Assembly (NCBI RefSeq): GCF_019175385.1
Contig: NC_083339.1
Span: 29,355,637-29,419,636, forward strand
Reading direction: 5' to 3'
Origin: Lycium barbarum
Taxonomy: Eukaryota > Streptophyta > Magnoliopsida > Solanales > Solanaceae
DNA length: 64,000 nucleotides
Shown: positions 60,910 to 64,000 of the stretch, in pieces
Numbering within the stretch: position 1 is the stretch's first letter
How the letters are laid out: each line of letters begins with the position of its first letter
Notes under the pieces: generated by a model
The model's input: the letters and a program-made list of their open reading frames with translations, nothing else
The model's database searches: none
Told to the model about the DNA's origin: nothing
Made by a program: the position numbers and the translations under genes

Positions 60910-62096
60910 CTAGGTATGGGATATTGCAAAGATGTTGATCATACCTATTTTGTTGCACAAGTAGTCATGCTGTAACTTTGTCAAACCTTTTGTTAATATG
61001 TCTGTTGGTTGTTCATGAGTGGAGATGTATTGTGTGTTCACTATTCCTTGCATAATTTTCTCTCTTATAAAGTGACAATCAACCTCAATATGCTTAGTTC
61101 TTTCATGGTAAACTGGATTAGCTACAATTTGAATTGCAACCTTACTGTCACTGTGAAGTGTTACGGGATTCTTTTGATCAACGCCAAACTCTTTTAATAA
61201 GCCAAGTAACCAGATAATCACAGACATTGTAACAGCAATGCTTCTATATTTTGATTCTGCTGAGCTTCTGGACACAGTAGTTTGTTTCTTTGATTTCCAT
61301 GTTATTATAGAATCTCCCAGTTTAACAAGGTAGCCTGTTACTGAACTTCTAGATATAGGACAAGATGCCCAATCAACATCACTATATGCAGTTAAGTCTA
61401 GATTCTTAGTACTTGAGAGGAGAATACCTTGTCCAGGTCGATTCTTTAAGTATTTCACAATTCTGATAACTGCATCCATGTGTGACTGCTTAGGCTCTTG
61501 TAGAAATTGGCTTAATGTCTGCACACTATAGGATATATCTGGTCTGGTCATAGTAAGATATAATAGTTTGCCAATAAGTCTTTGATACAGTCCTTGATCA
61601 GCCTGTGTATCTTGAGACATATGATTTATATGTTTCCCAGTCTTGGCTTGATTCTCATTATCTGTCTGGTTTTGCTTCTCTAGATACTCATCATATTCTC
61701 TGTTTGTAAGTTTGATGTTAGTATCCATAGGTGTCATAGATGGCTTTGCTGCTGTTAATCCAGTTTCAGCAATCAACTCTAGTACATATTTCCTATGATG
61801 CATTAAAATGCCTCTATTAGATCTGGCAAATTCAATGCCTAGAAAGAACCTTAGTTCACCAAGATACTTGATCTTGAATGCTTTCCGCAGATTCTCTTTG
61901 GTTTCCTTGATTAATTGTAGGCTACTACCAGTTATTAACATGTCATCTACATAGACTAATACAATAATAATTCCTCTGTCTGACCTTTTTATAAATAATG
62001 AGTGATCAAACTGACTTTGCTGAAACTTATATCTCATTAGTGCCTCAGTAAGCTTTGTGCTCCATTGTCTTGGAGCTTGTTTTAATCCATACAAGG
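60910..62096 (-). pseudogene. Ty1/copia RT-RNase H, open for 394 codons but truncated by an LTR insertion
   Basis: On the minus strand the frame opens at the RT motif LYGLKQAPRQW (62096-62060). It continues with LVYVDDMLITG (the active-site DD), FLGIEFARS, QRLIGKLLYLTMTRPDISYS and IVKYLKNRPGQG. The RNase H part reads YSDVDWASCP, WKSKKQTTVSRSSAESKYRS, HSDSKVAIQI, and NPVYHERTKHIEVDCHF. It ends ADILTKGL-like (PTDILTKGLTKLQHDYL). There is no stop across nearly 1.2 kb, which indicates a young copy. The N-terminal RT, integrase and gag are missing because a gypsy LTR starts at 62097; the possible target pentamer is CAAGG (62092-62096). The lineage is not assigned. Confidence 0.9.
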
Positions 62097-64000
62097 TGTA
62101 ACACCCCGTACCTTTAATCTAAGCTTTGACCATGATTCTAGACTTAGAAAACCCGATAAAGAATGTGGGAATTGGAAATTTCCTCTTCAGTTGTAAGATG
62201 GTGGCTTACGCCTATGAACAGTGACTGTATTTCAGTATAACGCTCGTATTTCAAGTCGTAAACTGGTACCAAATATTTCTGAGCATTCTGGAATTTGGCA
62301 TTTGGCGGTTACATTGTTAAATACGGACCGTATTTCAAAATACAGCCCGTATTTCAAAACGTATTTGGAATTTGGGAAAACTTCCTTGATGAAAGTTATA
62401 GATCTTCGAAATACCTTTCCAATGGTATATTATGGGGATCAAACGGACATCTGTGAAAAGCGTTATGGCCATTTTCCTAAAGCAACGCAGTGCAGTCCAC
62501 ACGGAATACGGACCGTATTTCAAAATACGGCCCGTCTTTCAAAATACGGCCAGTATTTTGCTGGGCGTAAAATTCAATTTTCCAGAACAGAATATATTCA
62601 TCCATATCAGTTCAAATCATTATTTTTCTTTCCTTCAAGCCCTAGAACGACCTCCTACCCTCTTCCATCATCAAGAACACCAAGGTAAGCCTACTCTAAT
62701 TATTCCAAGTCAATTCTAATACATATCCTTGTAATCTAAACAAGAAATCATCATTCCTAAACTAGGATTATCAAGAAAACCCATCTCAAGGTTCAAGATT
62801 CAACGTTTTCGAAATCTTCTTCAAAGTTAAAGTCTTTAATTCAAGTTTGGAGCATTACCAGGTATGTAGGGTTGCTATCTACGTGTGGGAATACCATTGC
62901 TCTTCGCCACACTCCTTCTTCCATAAAGTATGAAGCTGTACGAAAACTAAGGTTTTTAACCATGCTCATGATAACCCTAGGTCCATGCCCCATGATATAT
63001 TATGTATTAAATTGTTATAAATTCTTCATTGTGTTATTAATACATGATTATGATTATTGAGAATCTGTCCGTAATCCATGAAAAATCCATACTTTGTATT
63101 CCATGGGTTCCTACATGCAAGTTATAAATTATCATGTTATTTTCAAGAAAACACTTTACATGCTTTACACGTTTTCATGCAAGTATATCATTTAACTATA
63201 TTGTTCAAACCTATGTTTTACAAGCAATTTGATATGAAACCATATTTATGTTATATCATGTCAGAACATGCCTATAAGTTATTTCATGAAACCATGCCTA
63301 CAAGTTATTTCATGAAGCCATGTTTACAAGTTATTTCGTGAAATCATGATTACAAGACAAGTACAAGTTAATTCACGAAAATCATGGGAATCTTAGCCAA
63401 TTATATCATGTTCATGTTTTTGGGAGTTGCACGAATTACCGAGAAGGCTCAGATAGCCTGAAACTATGTAGTCACTGTAGGACAAGGATCGCTCCGCCCA
63501 GTTAGGACGATTCCTTAATTTTACACTGAATGGATCCATCAGGCACGTTACCACCTTATACCCTGGCAAGGTATGGGGGCTCTGCTGGTCCGGCAAGGTA
63601 CCAGACTCCACGTATCCACGTGGTGATATCATGTGTCGGTTTATGAAATGCTCTCCCTACTTATCGTGTTTTACTTATGTTATATATATATATATGTACC
63701 CATGCTCATGCTCATATTCATGTCCAGGTTTTCAGTTTCAGTTCTTATCATGTTATATCATTCGGTTGCTTTACATACCAGTACATTCAATGTGTTGACA
63801 TCCCGTTTTATTGCCCGAGGGCCTACATTTCACGATGCATGTACTGATTTACAGGACGACACATCTGCTCAGTAGGACAATATTCGTATCAGCTTATTGG
63901 TGAGCCCCATCTCATTCGCGGTTTAGTTAACTCTTTATTTTATGATTAGCTATTCATCTAAGGTATGCTGGGGGCCTTGTCCCAGTAAGTATGTTTCTAG
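62097..64000 (+). repeat. Gypsy LTR (same family as 8112-10132), cut by the window end
   Basis: It starts TGTAACACCCCGTACC inside the copia RT gene. It is homologous throughout to the LTR at 8112; by comparison about 100-150 bp are missing at the right edge. U3 (62320-62565) carries AATACGGACCGTATTTC near-palindromes. The 155- and 95-codon ORFs at 62221-62719 read through this array and are not genes. Whether it is a solo LTR or a full element cannot be told from the window. Confidence 0.85.

Noticed and set aside
62221..62719. ORFs of 155 and 95 codons
   Set aside because: They lie wholly in an LTR and read through the near-palindrome array; the related LTR at 8112 does not conserve them.
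1..64000. Endogenous pararetrovirus or other viral integration
   Set aside because: All reverse transcriptase segments are joined to integrase, RNase H or LTR signals in Ty1/copia or Ty3/gypsy order. No movement- or coat-protein-like reading was found.

Overview
The window is nuclear DNA of a flowering plant and most probably of a Solanaceae species. The evidence is split genes with GT-AG introns, very high retrotransposon content, and repeat families I recognise as typical of Solanaceae (SIRE/Maximus and chromovirus LTRs, a SolS/TS-like SINE, a TRIM, MULE-type MITEs). The species cannot be named from the sequence. I see no prokaryotic genes, CRISPR array, rRNA gene, convincing tRNA gene or integrated virus.

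From 1 to about 45 kb the window is a nest of decayed LTR retrotransposons. A minus-strand chromovirus (1-7012, running off the left edge) sits against the 3' part of a plus-strand gypsy element (7013-10132). A SIRE-like LTR (11039-12051) and an L1-type LINE remnant with a large inverted repeat (12950-14219) follow. Next comes a minus-strand SIRE element (14220-23387). It is split by a 4-kb solo LTR with 5-bp target duplications, and cut in its integrase by a second SIRE copy on the plus strand (23388 to about 27.1 kb). Further right are another solo LTR (27674-29086), chromovirus B (30361-36684; reverse-transcriptase deletion) and chromovirus A (36844-43572; gag deleted). The LTR of A carries a 3-kb solo LTR.

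From about 43.6 to 60.5 kb the landscape changes. A 605-bp tandem duplication, one copy of which holds a MULE-type MITE, leads to the only intact host gene in the window. This is a five-exon GARP/G2-like MYB-related transcription factor on the minus strand (47018-48750, 376 aa) with three LxLxL-type motifs. Around and beyond it lie small elements: a 1.37-kb fold-back MULE, a 702-bp solo LTR, a TRIM, an RTE LINE tail, a Stowaway-like MITE, and a SINE with 14-bp target duplications. Most of the remainder is AT-rich unannotated DNA.

The right end (60.5-64 kb) holds an open copia RT/RNase H frame on the minus strand, interrupted by a plus-strand gypsy LTR of the same family as the one at 8112.

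Three points deserve a second look. Several different LTR families each carry an array of their own short near-palindrome in the U3 part. The transcription factor contains an in-frame 87-bp addition made of a retroelement-like insert plus a 15-bp target duplication. The L1 remnant carries a 129-bp-arm inverted repeat with template-switch-like rearranged copies.
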